Counted from the first letter of the stretch, positions 34,715 to 44,279 are shown. The stretch is DNA of 64,000 bases from Croceibacterium_B sp963783195 (GCA_963783195.1 CAWAMV010000004.1:496001-560000), one strand, 5' to 3'. The notes: a model not told the origin generated them from the letters alone. Translations and numbers: made by a program.

Positions 34715-35815
34715 TCAATTGCAAATCAAATTGTCCGAACTGTCCCGTTGCGGGCGCCCTGAGCGCCCGCGTTGCCGAGACAGCGCCTTGCGGGCGATCT
34801 CAGTCAGCTCCTGCGCCAGCAATGTTTCGGCCGCCTGGCTGTTCGACAGCAGGGCGCGATGGGTGTCTGCGAGTCTCCGCACCAGGCGGTCGAGGGCGGT
34901 GCCTCGCCAAGTCGCAAGCTGCACTTGCAGGTCCTTGGCGTCACGCCAGAACACCCGATGCGCCCTGCGTTCGCTCTCGATGAAGCTGGAGATGCTGCCG
35001 ACCGGGCCGAGCCGGGAGGCGAGTTGGGCGAGTTGTGCCGCGCGCCGCTCGAAAGCGAGCAGCAGGCCCACGGGATTGAGAGACATCTCGCGCATCCGGC
35101 GGAACTCGTGCGGGATCGCGGCTTCGTCGCCGGAAAGAACGGCGTTAACGAGAGGCATGAAGCCGTCCTCCTCGGTCGCCGCGCCGATCGCGTCGAGCGC
35201 TGCGGCGTCGACCTGGCGCGGCGACTGGACCGATGAATCGAGGTAGAGCGAGAGCTTCTCCAGTTCCGATCGGGCGATGCGAAGGTCGAGCCCCGCGGCG
35301 CGGGCGACTCGCTCGCAGATCTCGTCGCTCACCCGCAACCCCAGCGGTCCGCACATCTGCCGCACTTCGTGGGCCACCGCGCGCAGATCGGGCGGGTAGA
35401 ACATCGCGACCAGGCCATCGCCGCGCTTTTCCAGCAGCTTGGCGGTGCGCGCCTTGTCGGTCGCCGAGGTGGCGACGACCAACACCGGGCAGGAACCTTC
35501 GCCCTCGCCGGAATCGTAGGTGTCGAGCAAGTTCTTCACCGCGTCATGCGCTTCGTCGCCGCCGGCGCGGACCCAGATGTGGCGCGTGCCGCCGAAGAGC
35601 GAGGTCGAACGAGCTTCGTCGGCGAGGCGGACCGGGTCGGCCCGCAGCTCGCCACCGGTGAGTTCGACGCGTTCGCCGGGTTCAGCCAGAAGCGCCACCA
35701 GTGCCTCTGCGGCGGCAGCTGCGCCAGCCTCATCCGGCCCGCAAAAGAAGCTGACGCGGCAATCCCGAGCGGCGCGCGGAGCGTGCTGCTTGAAGTCCTT
35801 CTGGGTGACCTTCAC
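34715..35815 (-). CDS. holA: DNA polymerase III subunit delta
   Basis: 366 residues. HolA opens the beta sliding clamp within the clamp loader. The N-terminal RVSFFCGPDEAGAAAAAEAL (about 20-39) replaces the Walker A of related subunits; STSLFGGTRHIWVRA (about 70-84) and the C-terminal MSLNPVGLLLAFERRAAQLA (about 235-254) are family-typical. Start ATG 35815 overlaps the lptE stop by four bases. The leuS-lptE-holA order is conserved in alphaproteobacteria. A GC-rich hairpin lies within the last codons but has no T-run. Confidence 0.93.
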   Translation of the reverse strand: MKVTQKDFKQHAPRAARDCRVSFFCGPDEAGAAAAAEALVALLAEPGERVELTGGELRADPVRLADEARSTSLFGGTRHIWVRAGGDEAHDAVKNLLDTYDSGEGEGSCPVLVVATSATDKARTAKLLEKRGDGLVAMFYPPDLRAVAHEVRQMCGPLGLRVSDEICERVARAAGLDLRIARSELEKLSLYLDSSVQSPRQVDAAALDAIGAATEEDGFMPLVNAVLSGDEAAIPHEFRRMREMSLNPVGLLLAFERRAAQLAQLASRLGPVGSISSFIESERRAHRVFWRDAKDLQVQLATWRGTALDRLVRRLADTHRALLSNSQAAETLLAQELTEIARKALSRQRGRSGRPQRDSSDNLICN

Positions 35816-36303
35816 GATTCGGCGCGAAGCGTCAGTGCAAGACGGGCGACGATCCGGTCGGCCACCTCGCGGGCGAGGTTCTCCAGCGCAGAGTCTTCCG
35901 CCGCGATAGTCGCATATTCGCTCGACACGACGTCGATGCCCGCGTCGGATCCGGCGGTGGTATCGAGGATGATCGCGTCGCTGGAGATGTCGACAAGCTG
36001 GTAGCGCGCCCGCAGCGTTCGCCGTTCGCGGCCGACGCTGTCGTCGGTCAGCAGGCCGAGGCCTTCGAGCTGGTCGTCGAGCACGACGTCCAGCCGATAG
36101 CGCGGCGCGGCCGCCGCGCCGGACTGGCCGAGCCGGTCGATCAGCGCATGGCGCACCAGCCAGCCGGACTTGCCCTCGATCGGCGCGACTTCGACCGCGG
36201 CCAGCCCCTGTGCCACCTGCCCGTCGCCCCCGCCGGCGTACATCGGCGCCAGGCCGCAGCCCGAAAGCGCGAGCAGGACTGCGAGGGCGGCCGCTTTCCT
36301 CAC
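35812..36303 (-). CDS. lptE: LPS assembly lipoprotein LptE
   Basis: 163 residues from GTG 36303, which overlaps the leuS stop (GTGA). The N-terminus AAALAVLLALSGCGLAPMY is a signal peptide with lipobox LSGC, Cys at about 16, followed by the usual GLxPMYxGG of alphaproteobacterial LptE. The body (YRLDVVLDDQLEGLGL, ALTLRAES) has the alternating strands of the LptE fold. LptE plugs the LptD barrel and is needed to place LPS in the outer membrane. Gene order and length fit the family. Confidence 0.9.
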   Translation of the reverse strand: MRKAAALAVLLALSGCGLAPMYAGGGDGQVAQGLAAVEVAPIEGKSGWLVRHALIDRLGQSGAAAAPRYRLDVVLDDQLEGLGLLTDDSVGRERRTLRARYQLVDISSDAIILDTTAGSDAGIDVVSSEYATIAAEDSALENLAREVADRIVARLALTLRAES

Positions 36304-38827
36304 GTTACGATGTTGACCAGTCGGTCGGGCACCACGATCACCTTGCGAACTTCTGCCCCGTCGAGGGAACGCTGGACCTTCTCGCTCGCCAGCGCAAGCG
36401 CCTGAAGTTCGTCCTGCGGCAGGCCCTTGGCGACGGTCAGCGTGTCGCGCAGCTTGCCCTTGTGCTGCACGGCGATGGTCACCTCGTCGTCGACCAGCAG
36501 CGCGGGGTCGGCTTCCGGCCAATTGGCCTGCGAAATCAATCCCTTCTGTCCCGTCGCGGCCCAAGCCTCTTCGGCCAGGTGCGGCATCATCGGGGCGGCG
36601 AGGAGCAGGATCGTGCGGATCGCCTCGCTGCGGCTTGCACTCGGCGCGGCCTTCTCGGCGGCGCTGGTCAGCTCGTAGATCCGGGCGACGGCCTTGTTGA
36701 AAGAGAGCGCCTCGATGTCCTCGCCGACGGCTGCAATCGGCCTTGTGGACCTGTCGATCAAGCGCTTGATCGGTGCCCTGAACACCCGCGTCGTAGTGCC
36801 CGAACAGCCGCCACAGGCGCTGGACGAAGCGCCAGCAGCCTTCGATGCCCGCTTCCGACCACGGCAGGTCGCGTTCCGGCGGCGAATCCGACAGCATGAA
36901 CCAGCGCACCGCGTCGGCACCGTAGCGGGCGACGATCTCGTCCGGGTCGACCGTGTTCTTCTTCGACTTCGACATCTTGATGACCCGGCCGATGGTCAGC
37001 GGCGAGCCGTCGGTCAGCGTCGCCCCGTCGGCAGTGCGCATTACCTCGCCCGGCGAGTAGAACACCTCGCGCTCGCCCTCGCGGCGCGAATAAGTCTCGT
37101 GCGTCACCATGCCCTGCGTGAACAGGCTGGCGAACGGCTCCGTCACCTCCAGCTTGCCGATGCGGGCCAGCGCGCGGGTCCAGAAGCGAGCGTAGAGCAG
37201 GTGCAGGATCGCGTGCTCGATGCCGCCGATGTACTGGTCGACCGGGAGCCATTTCTTGACCACCTCGGGATCGAACGGCCGGTCGTCGGGCATCGAAGCG
37301 AAGCGCAGGAAATACCACGAGCTGTCGACGAAGGTGTCGAGCGTGTCGGTCTCGCGCTCCGCCTTGCCGCCGCACTGGGGGCAGTCGACATGCTTCCAGG
37401 TCGGGTGGCGCACCAGCGGATTGCCCGGGATCCGAAATGTCGACGTCGTCGGGCAGGACGACCGGGAGCTGGTCCTTGGGCACCGGCACCACGCCACAAG
37501 AGCTGCAGTGGATGAAAGGGATCGGCGTGCCCCAGTAACGCTGCCGCGAGACGCCCCAGTCGCGCAGGCGCCAGACGGTCTTGCCGCTGCCGCGATCATC
37601 GGCCTCGATCCGGCGGATCACCTCGGCCTTGGCCTCGGCCACGCCCATGCCGTTGAGGAAATCTGAATGGACGCACACGCCGTCGCCCGATTCGGCTTCG
37701 GTCAGCGGGGCGTCGGCGGCTTCGGCGTTCGCTGCGATGACGCGGACGATCGGCAGGGCGTACTTGGTGGCGAAATCGAAGTCGCGCTGGTCGTGCCCCG
37801 GAACCGCCATGATCGCGCCGGTGCCGTAATCCATCAGCACGAAGTTGGCGATGAAGACCGGCAGGTATGCACCGGTGAACGGATGCTTCGCGCCGATGCC
37901 GGTGTCGAAGCCCAGCTTCTCGGCGGTTTCCAGCTCGGCCTCGGTTGTCCCGCCCCGACGGCACTGCTCGATGAACTTGGCCGCGTCGCAATTGGTCGAA
38001 GCGACCTGCTGCGCCAGCGGGTGGTCGGGCGCGACCGCGACGAAGGTCGCGCCGAAGATCGTGTCGGGCCGGGTGGTGTAGACCTCCAGCCGCTCGCCGT
38101 TGGAAAGATCGAAAGCGAACTGCAGGCCGGTGCTCTTGCCGATCCAGTTCTCCTGCATCAGCCGGACCTTCTCGGGCCAGTCCTCCAGCGCGCCGAGGCC
38201 GTCGAGCAGTTCCTGCGCGAAGTCGGTGATCTTGAGGAACCACTGGGCGAGCTTGCGCTTCTCGACGGTCGCGCCGCTGCGCCAGCCCTTGCCGTCGATC
38301 ACCTGTTCGTTGGCCAGAACGGTCTGGTCGACCGGGTCCCAGTTGACCGTGCTCTCGCGGCGATAGACCAGCCCGGCGTTGAACAGATCGATGAACAGCG
38401 CCTGCTCGTGACCGTAATAGGCCGGGTCGCAGGTCGCCAGCTCGCGGCTCCAGTCGAGCGCGAAGCCGAGGCGCTTGAGCTGCGCCTTCATGTTGGCGAT
38501 GTTGGCATAGGTCCACTCGCCGGGATGGACGCCCTTCTCGATGGCGGCGTTCTCCGCCGGCATTCCAAAGGCGTCCCAGCCCATCGGGTGCAGCACCTCG
38601 TGCCCGGTCATCCGCTTGTAGCGGGCCAGCACGTCGCCCATCGTGTAGTTGCGTACGTGGCCGATGTGGATGCGCCCGCTGGGATAGGGGAACATCTCGA
38701 GGACGTAGCTGCGTGGGCGATCGCTCGCGTCGTCGGCACGGAAGGCCTGTGCCTCGTCCCATGCCTGTTGCCAGCGAGTGTCTGCCTGCCCGGGGTCGAA
38801 CCGGGCGTCGAATTTCGAATCGGACAT
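36300..38827 (-). CDS. leuS: Leucyl-tRNA synthetase (frame broken twice by single bases)
   Basis: About 841 residues after correcting extra bases near 37425 and 36741 (region length is 3n+2). The class I motifs are HIGH in FPYPSGRIHIGHVRNYT (about 43-59) and KMSKS in VIKMSKSKKNTVDP. The editing domain segment VYTTRPDTIFGATFVAVAPD is present, as is the zinc-site CPQCGG. Part 1 ends at DDVDISDPG, part 2 resumes at NPLVRHPTWK and part 3 at IAAVGEDIEALSFNKA, each joining without loss. Because the enzyme is essential and usually single-copy, the breaks are most likely sequence errors. It begins 20 bp after the DUF3576 gene. Confidence 0.95.
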
Positions 38828-38847
38828 AGCAAGCCCCCTAGGGCAAC

Positions 38848-39309
38848 TTAGCCGACGTCGGAACGCCGGAGGTCGCGCGCCTTGGTCAGGATGATATCCT
38901 CGAGCCGCTGGACCGTTGCCGCCTGGACCGGAGCGGCGACCCACGTGCCGCCCTGGTTGACCTCGCGGCTGGCGGCGACGCGCAGGGCGTCGGCGCGCAG
39001 GTCCTGGTCGAGGATCGAGACCGAGACCTTGACCCGCTCGTTGGGGTTGCGCGGGTTGGAATACCAGTCGCTCACGATCACGCCGCCGGCGCTGTCGGCC
39101 TGGGTCAAGGGCATGAAGCTGAGCGTCTCGAGCGTGGCCCGCCAGAGATAGGAGTTCACGCCGATCGCGGTGACCGAAGCCGAAGCGACCTCGGCCGAGC
39201 GGTCTTCCCGCTTGGCGCAGCCCGCCAGCGCGAGCCCGATCGCGGCGACCAGCGCCAGGCGGCGGGGCAGCGGGCGGAAGGCGGAAGTGCGGATGTGCGG
39301 GAATGCCAT
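38848..39309 (-). CDS. DUF3576 lipoprotein
   Basis: 153 residues from ATG 39309. Residues 1-31 form a signal with LALVAAIGLALAGC, Cys about 31 in the lipobox. The mature part has VNSYLWRATLETLSFMPL (about 51-68), GGVIVSDWYSNPRNPNERVK (about 74-93) and a YxxxLR-like repeat region, which is the DUF3576 pattern seen before leuS in alphaproteobacteria. It is predicted to be anchored in the outer membrane. Function is unknown; the operon with lptE hints at envelope assembly. Confidence 0.88.
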   Translation of the reverse strand: MAFPHIRTSAFRPLPRRLALVAAIGLALAGCAKREDRSAEVASASVTAIGVNSYLWRATLETLSFMPLTQADSAGGVIVSDWYSNPRNPNERVKVSVSILDQDLRADALRVAASREVNQGGTWVAAPVQAATVQRLEDIILTKARDLRRSDVG

Positions 39310-39653
39310 TGTCGGTCCTGTCAGTCGGTGCGGGCCCTGCGGGCGAGTGAGCGCCTCTATAGCCTCGTCGCGGGCCGCGGCAAGGTGGCGCGGCGAGACG
39401 CGGCCGCGGCTCCGAATGGCGGTCGGGGCCGTGAACCGGCGCTTAACTCGCACCCGCTCGCCGGCCGAAACCTGTGGACGGCGGGCAACACATTGGAAAA
39501 ACAGCCGCCTGTCGCATGTTTGGGGTGGCCTTCGCGGGAACCGTCTTTAACGTAGGCTCTTGATTGGGGAGAGTCGCGAGTCTCTCCGTGGTAATGGACC
39601 GTTCAGGCGCAAGCTGGAAAAGAGCGGCCGCGACGAGGAGGAATGGGCAAGTC
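39310..39653. other. Intergenic region between divergent DUF3576 and outer-membrane protein genes
   Basis: 344 bp that must hold both promoters. A rightward ribosome site AGGAGGA sits at 39637-39643. A frame opening at 39564 reads through to the next gene but lacks conserved sequence before residue 31, so I treat it as non-coding. No hairpin or clear -35/-10 pair was found by eye. Confidence 0.5.
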
Positions 39654-40412
39654 ATGGCCAAGCAGCGCAAGTATGGCAGGATGGGCGGCACCGCCGCGTC
39701 CGTGTCGCTTGCCGCGCTGGTGCTTGCCGCCATCCCGACCACCGGCTTCGCGCTCGACGCGCTCGAGGTTACGCCGCGCGGCCTCGTTTCGAACGTGACC
39801 GCCTTCACCCCTGCCTCGGTCGACCCGCGGGTCGCCGCGCTCGTGGCGCGCACCGATGCCGGCAAGCGCATGATCCGATTCACCCCGGCCGGCATGGCCG
39901 AACGGGAAAACCGCTCTGTCACCGTGGCCGTGCGGGTGGATGAGGACGCTGCCCAGGCCATCCAGGTCCGCTCGGCGATTGCCGCGGCGAAGGAACAGGT
40001 GGCTGCGAGCAATCCGGCCGCGCTGCGCATCGCGCCGATGCGGTACAACCTTGGCGTTTCGCGCGGGTTCGAAAGCTTCGCCCAGCCTTCGGTCATCAAC
40101 CGCAAGCTCTCCGATGCCGAGATCCCCGATCTCGCGACCTTCCGGCCGAGCCCCGGCGCGAAGGACAAGCCGAGCCGTTTCACCACGCGCATCGAACTCG
40201 AACAGGAAGCGACCGCTGGCAGCTCGCCGCGAACAAAGGACGCGCTCGGCTCGCAGTCGGTCGACGTTGGCGGCAGCTATCGCCTGACGAAGAACCTCGA
40301 TGTCACCGCCGGCGTGCGCTACCAGCAGGAACGCGACCGCCTCGCACCGCTGGCCGATCCGACCACCCAGGACAGCCAGGCGGTTTACGTCGGAACCCAG
40401 TTCCGCTTCTGA
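39654..40412 (+). CDS. Secreted protein, probable small outer-membrane beta-barrel
   Basis: 252 residues from ATG 39654. A Lys/Arg start and hydrophobic stretch ending TTGFALDA (about 12-36) form a signal peptide. The last 90 residues alternate polar and hydrophobic residues (SRFTTRIELEQEA, SQSVDVGGSYRL, LDVTAGVRYQQE) and the protein ends YVGTQFRF with a terminal Phe, the signal recognised by the BAM complex. It therefore probably inserts into the outer membrane. The middle part (about 40-165) is soluble-like. I do not recognise the family. A strong terminator follows, so it is probably a single-gene unit. Confidence 0.7.
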   Translation: MAKQRKYGRMGGTAASVSLAALVLAAIPTTGFALDALEVTPRGLVSNVTAFTPASVDPRVAALVARTDAGKRMIRFTPAGMAERENRSVTVAVRVDEDAAQAIQVRSAIAAAKEQVAASNPAALRIAPMRYNLGVSRGFESFAQPSVINRKLSDAEIPDLATFRPSPGAKDKPSRFTTRIELEQEATAGSSPRTKDALGSQSVDVGGSYRLTKNLDVTAGVRYQQERDRLAPLADPTTQDSQAVYVGTQFRF

Positions 40413-40435
40413 GTCTGCTCGCATTCGGCACGAAC

Positions 40436-40458
40436 AACCCCGCTTCGGCGGGGTTTTT
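40436..40458 (+). terminator. Rho-independent terminator of the outer-membrane protein gene
   Basis: An 8-bp stem AACCCCGC / GCGGGGTT with a TTCG tetraloop is followed by TTTCTTT. It begins 23 bp after the stop codon. Perfect stem, stable loop and T-run make this the clearest terminator in the window. Confidence 0.9.
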
Positions 40459-40523
40459 CTTTGCCAGCCTCGCGCGCGGCGGTAAGTCCGGGAGCGGAGA
40501 GAACGCCAGCGAAAGGAATTTGT

Positions 40524-41246
40524 ATGTCACGTGTCGCGATCGTCACCGGGGGTACGCGCGGAATAGGCCGGGCCATTTGCGAGGCGCTGCAGGCCCAGGG
40601 CCGCACCGTCGTCGCCAATTACGCCGGCAACGAGGAAAAAGCCCGCGCCTTTACCGACGAGACCGGCATCAAGGCCTGTCGCTGGAATGTGGGCGATCAC
40701 GAAGAGACGCTGGAGGGTTGCAGGAAGATCGAGGCCGAGGTCGGTCCGATCGACATCGTGGTCAACAACGCCGGCATCACCCGCGACGGAACGCTGTTGC
40801 GAATGAGCTATGACGACTGGACCGATGTTCTCAAGGTCAACCTCGGCGGCTGCTTCAACATGGCCAAGGCGACCTTCGCCAGCATGAAAGACCGTGGCTG
40901 GGGGCGGGTGGTCAACATCGGCTCGATCAACGGCCAGGCGGGGCAATACGGCCAGGTCAACTATGCCGCCGCAAAGAGCGGCATCCACGGCTTTACCAAG
41001 GCGCTGGCGCAGGAAGGTGCGCGCTATGGCATCACGGTCAACGCCATCGCCCCGGGGTATATCGATACGGACATGGTCGCCGCCGTGCCGGAGAACGTGC
41101 TGGAAAAGATCGTCGCGAAAATCCCCGTGGGTCGGCTCGGCCATGCGGACGAAATTGCCCGTGGCGTGGCCTTCCTGACCAGTGATGACGCCGGGTTCGT
41201 TACTGGCTCGACGATGAGCATGAACGGCGGCCAGCACATGTATTGA
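40524..41246 (+). CDS. phbB: Acetoacetyl-CoA reductase (short-chain dehydrogenase)
   Basis: 240 residues. VAIVTGGTRGIGRAI (about 4-18) binds NADPH; NNAGITRDGTLLRMS (about 85-99) is the PhaB/PhbB-type motif; the catalytic Ser is in NIGSINGQAGQ and Tyr/Lys in QVNYAAAKSG (about 148-157). It ends FVTGSTMSMNGGQHMY, as PhaB proteins do. It reduces acetoacetyl-CoA to (R)-3-hydroxybutyryl-CoA for polyhydroxybutyrate. AAAGGAA upstream supports ATG 40524. No phaA or phaC gene is present in the window. FabG is the alternative, but the tail favours PhaB. Confidence 0.92.
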   Translation: MSRVAIVTGGTRGIGRAICEALQAQGRTVVANYAGNEEKARAFTDETGIKACRWNVGDHEETLEGCRKIEAEVGPIDIVVNNAGITRDGTLLRMSYDDWTDVLKVNLGGCFNMAKATFASMKDRGWGRVVNIGSINGQAGQYGQVNYAAAKSGIHGFTKALAQEGARYGITVNAIAPGYIDTDMVAAVPENVLEKIVAKIPVGRLGHADEIARGVAFLTSDDAGFVTGSTMSMNGGQHMY

Positions 41247-41353
41247 GGCGGACTTCGCCCGTCTAGCGACAAGGATGGGTTCGGCACACTGCTCGCAACT
41301 CGCAGAAGAGGTTGACCCGTGCTCTCGCGGCCGGCTTGCGCTAGGAAGACGTC

Positions 41354-42748
41354 ATGAGCACAACTCGCATCGAACGTGACACGATGGGCGAGGTGGCGGT
41401 TCCCGCCGCTCGCCTGTGGGGCGCGCAGACGCAGCGGTCCAGGAACAATTTCCGCATCGGCGAGGAGCGGATTCCGCTGGCGATTATCCACGCCATCGGC
41501 ACCATCAAGGGGGCGGCGGCGCGTACCAATCGCGAACTCGGTCTGCTCGACGCGCGTCTGGCAGAGGCGATCGAGGCAGCAGCGGCCGAGATAGCGGCAG
41601 GCGCGCTCGATGAGGAATTTCCTTTGGTGGTCTACCAGACCGGGTCGGGCACGCAATCGAACATGAATGTCAATGAGGTGATTGCCAACCACGCCAATCT
41701 TGCTCTCGGTGGGGAGCTGGGGGCCAATAGCCCGGTTCATCCCAACGATCACGTGAACATGAGCCAGTCGTCGAACGACACCTTCCCGACTGCCCTTCAT
41801 CTCGCCGCGGTGGACGCGGTGCGCGCGCGGCTCATACCGGCGCTGCGGGCCGCGTGCGCCGATCTTCATGCCAAGGCTGCAGCTTGGGACAGGCTGGTCA
41901 AGATCGGCCGCACGCACACCCAGGATGCCGTGCCACTTACCTTGGGCCAGGAATTTTCCGGTTACGCGAGACAGGCCGAGGCGGGAATTGGCCGCGTCGA
42001 GGCGGCATTGCCCGGCCTGTACGAGCTGGCGCAGGGCGGAACCGCGGTCGGCACAGGCCTCAACGCGCCTGCTGGGTTCGCCGACAGAATGGCGCGCGAG
42101 ATTGCCGATGTGACGGGCTATCCGTTCGTTTCGGCACCCAACAAATTCGAGGCGCTGGCCGCGTCCGACGCTCTGCTCTTCGCGCATGGCGCGCTATCAA
42201 CGGTTGCGGCCAGCCTCAACAAGATAGCCAGCGACATCCGCCTGCTCGGTTCGGGCCCGCGTGCGGGTTTGGGCGAGTTGGCGCTGCCGGCCAACGAACC
42301 TGGGTCCTCGATCATGCCGGGAAAGGTCAACCCGACCCAGGTCGAGGCACTGACGCAGGTCTGTGCGCGCGTGTTCGGCAACCAGGGGACGATGCAGTTC
42401 GCCGCGAGCCAAGGCCAGTTCGAACTGAACACATATCGCCCGGTGCTCGGCTATTCCTTCCTCCAATCGGCAGGGCTGCTGGCCGATGCGGTGAAGAGCT
42501 TTACCGAGCATCTGCTGACCGGGCTGGAGCCGCGCGAAGCCAACCTGGCGGCGGGAGTTGAACGCTCGCTCATGCTTGTGACCGCGCTCGCCCCGACGAT
42601 CGGGTATGACCGGGCGGCGAAGATCGCCAAGCACGCGCATGAGCGCGGACTGACCCTGCGCGAGGCGGCGGTGGACAGCGGCGCTGTCAGCGCGGAGGAT
42701 TATGACCGGATCGTGCGGCCCGAAACGATGCTTGGTCCGGACCGGTGA
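41354..42748 (+). CDS. fumC: Fumarate hydratase, class II
   Basis: 464 residues, normal family length. It interconverts fumarate and malate in the TCA cycle. Seen are TGSGTQSNMNVNEVIANHA (about 97-115), HPNDHVNMSQSSNDTFPTA (about 130-148), GRTHTQDAVPLTLGQE (about 186-201) and the superfamily signature GSSIMPGKVNP (about 316-326), whose flexible loop carries the catalytic Ser. It is oxygen-stable and lacks iron-sulfur cysteines. The RHH gene follows after 7 bp. Confidence 0.96.
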   Translation: MSTTRIERDTMGEVAVPAARLWGAQTQRSRNNFRIGEERIPLAIIHAIGTIKGAAARTNRELGLLDARLAEAIEAAAAEIAAGALDEEFPLVVYQTGSGTQSNMNVNEVIANHANLALGGELGANSPVHPNDHVNMSQSSNDTFPTALHLAAVDAVRARLIPALRAACADLHAKAAAWDRLVKIGRTHTQDAVPLTLGQEFSGYARQAEAGIGRVEAALPGLYELAQGGTAVGTGLNAPAGFADRMAREIADVTGYPFVSAPNKFEALAASDALLFAHGALSTVAASLNKIASDIRLLGSGPRAGLGELALPANEPGSSIMPGKVNPTQVEALTQVCARVFGNQGTMQFAASQGQFELNTYRPVLGYSFLQSAGLLADAVKSFTEHLLTGLEPREANLAAGVERSLMLVTALAPTIGYDRAAKIAKHAHERGLTLREAAVDSGAVSAEDYDRIVRPETMLGPDR

Positions 42749-42755
42749 CTCCGGG

Positions 42756-42992
42756 ATGACCGAGACGCCCTATCACCCACCGATCAAGCGCTCGGTCGAA
42801 ATTGCCGGACACAAGACCTCGATCAGTCTTGAGCCGCTGTTCTGGACGTTGCTGCGTCGCGAGGCAGACGCCGAGGGAGTCCCGCTCAACGCGCTCGTCG
42901 CGCAGATCGACGCCGAGCGCATAGAAGCGGACACGCCGCCGGGACTGGCCGGCGCCATCCGCCTCTGGCTCGTCGGGCGGATCACTCAGTAA
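42756..42992 (+). CDS. Ribbon-helix-helix protein (RHH_4 type)
   Basis: 78 residues. PIKRSVEIAGHKTSISLEPLF (about 9-29, split here as one strand plus turn) is the conserved RHH_4 pattern with GH(R/K)TSISLEPxFW, followed by two helices containing LNALVAQIDAER. These small alphaproteobacterial proteins may bind DNA as dimers. It starts 7 bp after fumC and its end overlaps the convergent small gene by 7 bp. Its target is unknown. Confidence 0.85.
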   Translation: MTETPYHPPIKRSVEIAGHKTSISLEPLFWTLLRREADAEGVPLNALVAQIDAERIEADTPPGLAGAIRLWLVGRITQ

Positions 42993-43228
42993 TTCGAGGG
43001 CGGATCGCTCGCCGGGAAGCTTTCGTCGCTTTCCTCGTCCGCCTTGGTCCATTCGCGCCTGGGTTTGTCGGCCATCGCTTCGGGCCCCGCGTTGCGGACC
43101 TTGGCGAAGTTTTCTTCGTCCGCCTGGCCGCCGGCAAACGCTGCGCGGCCTTCGCCCTTCTGCTTATCGTAATACTTGTAACCCGCGTAACCCAGTGCGC
43201 CGAGTACCGCCATCCTGATGAGTCCCAT
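42986..43228 (-). CDS. Small membrane-associated hypothetical protein with DESFPASDPPS motif
   Basis: 80 residues. One hydrophobic segment (about 3-19, IRMAVLGALGYAGYKYY) is followed by a charged region, then REWTKADEESDESFPASDPPSNY at the end (about 58-80). The ESFPASDPPS-type tail recurs in small alphaproteobacterial proteins of unknown function. ATG 43228 has a GGAGAA-type ribosome site. It is probably inner-membrane anchored with a soluble C-terminus. The 3' end overlaps the RHH gene by 7 bp. Confidence 0.75.
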   Translation of the reverse strand: MGLIRMAVLGALGYAGYKYYDKQKGEGRAAFAGGQADEENFAKVRNAGPEAMADKPRREWTKADEESDESFPASDPPSNY

Positions 43229-43341
43229 CGTTCATTCTCCTTCCCTGCGTCAACGGTCCTAAAGCGAGTTGGTTCACGCGAAATCGTGCCGCTGACACAC
43301 GTTATTGACCTCGCCTGGTCGGGCCCCCAAACCGCACAACC

Positions 43342-44226
43342 ATGACCGCAAGAAAACCCATCAAGAAGGCCGTGTTCCCCGTCGCGGGTCTCGGCACCCG
43401 GTTCCTGCCCGCCACCAAGGCGATCCCGAAGGAATTGCTGCCGATCGTCGATCGCCCGCTGATCCAGTACGCCGTCGAAGAAGCGCGCGAGGCGGGTATC
43501 GAGCAGATGATCTTCGTCACCGGGCGCGGCAAGACGGCCATCGTGGAGCACTTCGACGTGGCCTACGAACTCGAGGCCACGATGGCCGAGCGCGGCAAGG
43601 ACCTGTCTGTGCTGGAGCCGACGCGCTTCACCCCGGGAGACATCATCACGGTGCGCCAGCAGGTCCCGCTCGGGCTCGGACATGCGATCTGGTGTGCGCG
43701 GGCGATCGTCGGCGACGACCCTTTCGCGATCATCCTGCCTGATGAACTGATGGTGGGCCACCGGGGCGGCGCCGGCTGCATGGCGCAGATGGTGGAAGCG
43801 TACGAGGCGGTCGGCGGCAACCTGATCAGCGTGCTCGAAGTGCCGCGTGACGAGGTCTCGAGCTACGGCGTGATCGACCCGGGCGAAAGCAGCGGCGCGT
43901 TGACCGAGGTCAGGGGGCTCGTCGAAAAGCCCCCGGTCGACAAGGCGCCGTCGAACAAGATCATTTCGGGCCGCTACATCCTCCAGCCGCAGGTCATGCG
44001 CACGCTCGAAGGGCAGGAGAAGGGCGCTGGCGGCGAGATCCAGCTGACCGACGCAATGGCCCGAATGATCGGCAACCAGCCGTTCCACGCGGTGACCTTC
44101 GACGGGCGGCGGTTCGACTGCGGCAGCAAGACCGGCTTCGTCGAGGCAACCGTGGCGCTTGCGCTCGAGCGCGAAGACATGGGCGCCGAGGTCCGCGCGA
44201 TCGTGGAGCGCCTGCTGCGGACATGA
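43342..44226 (+). CDS. galU: UTP-glucose-1-phosphate uridylyltransferase
   Basis: 294 residues. The enzyme makes UDP-glucose for surface glycans. KAVFPVAGLGTRFLPATKAIP (about 7-27) is the nucleotide-binding loop, KELLPIVDRPLIQYAVEEA (about 28-46) follows, and ILPDELMVG (about 131-139) and GLVEKPPVDKAPSNKIISGR (about 192-211) match GalU. Length is typical. The stop codon lies directly on the A-run that serves as the T-run of the leftward terminator of the M23 gene. Confidence 0.95.
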   Translation: MTARKPIKKAVFPVAGLGTRFLPATKAIPKELLPIVDRPLIQYAVEEAREAGIEQMIFVTGRGKTAIVEHFDVAYELEATMAERGKDLSVLEPTRFTPGDIITVRQQVPLGLGHAIWCARAIVGDDPFAIILPDELMVGHRGGAGCMAQMVEAYEAVGGNLISVLEVPRDEVSSYGVIDPGESSGALTEVRGLVEKPPVDKAPSNKIISGRYILQPQVMRTLEGQEKGAGGEIQLTDAMARMIGNQPFHAVTFDGRRFDCGSKTGFVEATVALALEREDMGAEVRAIVERLLRT

Positions 44227-44252
44227 AAAAGGCGGCAGGTTTCCCTGCCGCC
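44226..44252 (-). terminator. Rho-independent terminator of the M23 peptidase gene, facing galU
   Basis: On the minus strand a perfect 9-bp stem GGCGGCAGG / CCTGCCGCC with GAAA loop is followed by TTTTT. The T-run overlaps the last base of the galU stop. On the plus strand the same hairpin lacks a T-run, so it may stop galU transcription only weakly. Confidence 0.85.
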
Positions 44253-44279
44253 CGTTTGCCCGCCCTCAGGCAGTAGCGC

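Noticed and set aside
34748..34770. GC-rich hairpin near the holA 3' end as a terminator
   Set aside because: It lies inside the coding frame and has no T-run on the minus strand.
35812..37599. A single 595-codon frame seeming to fuse leuS to lptE
   Set aside because: The middle of this frame is out of register with LeuRS. The apparent fusion comes from a frame break; lptE has its own GTG start overlapping the leuS stop.
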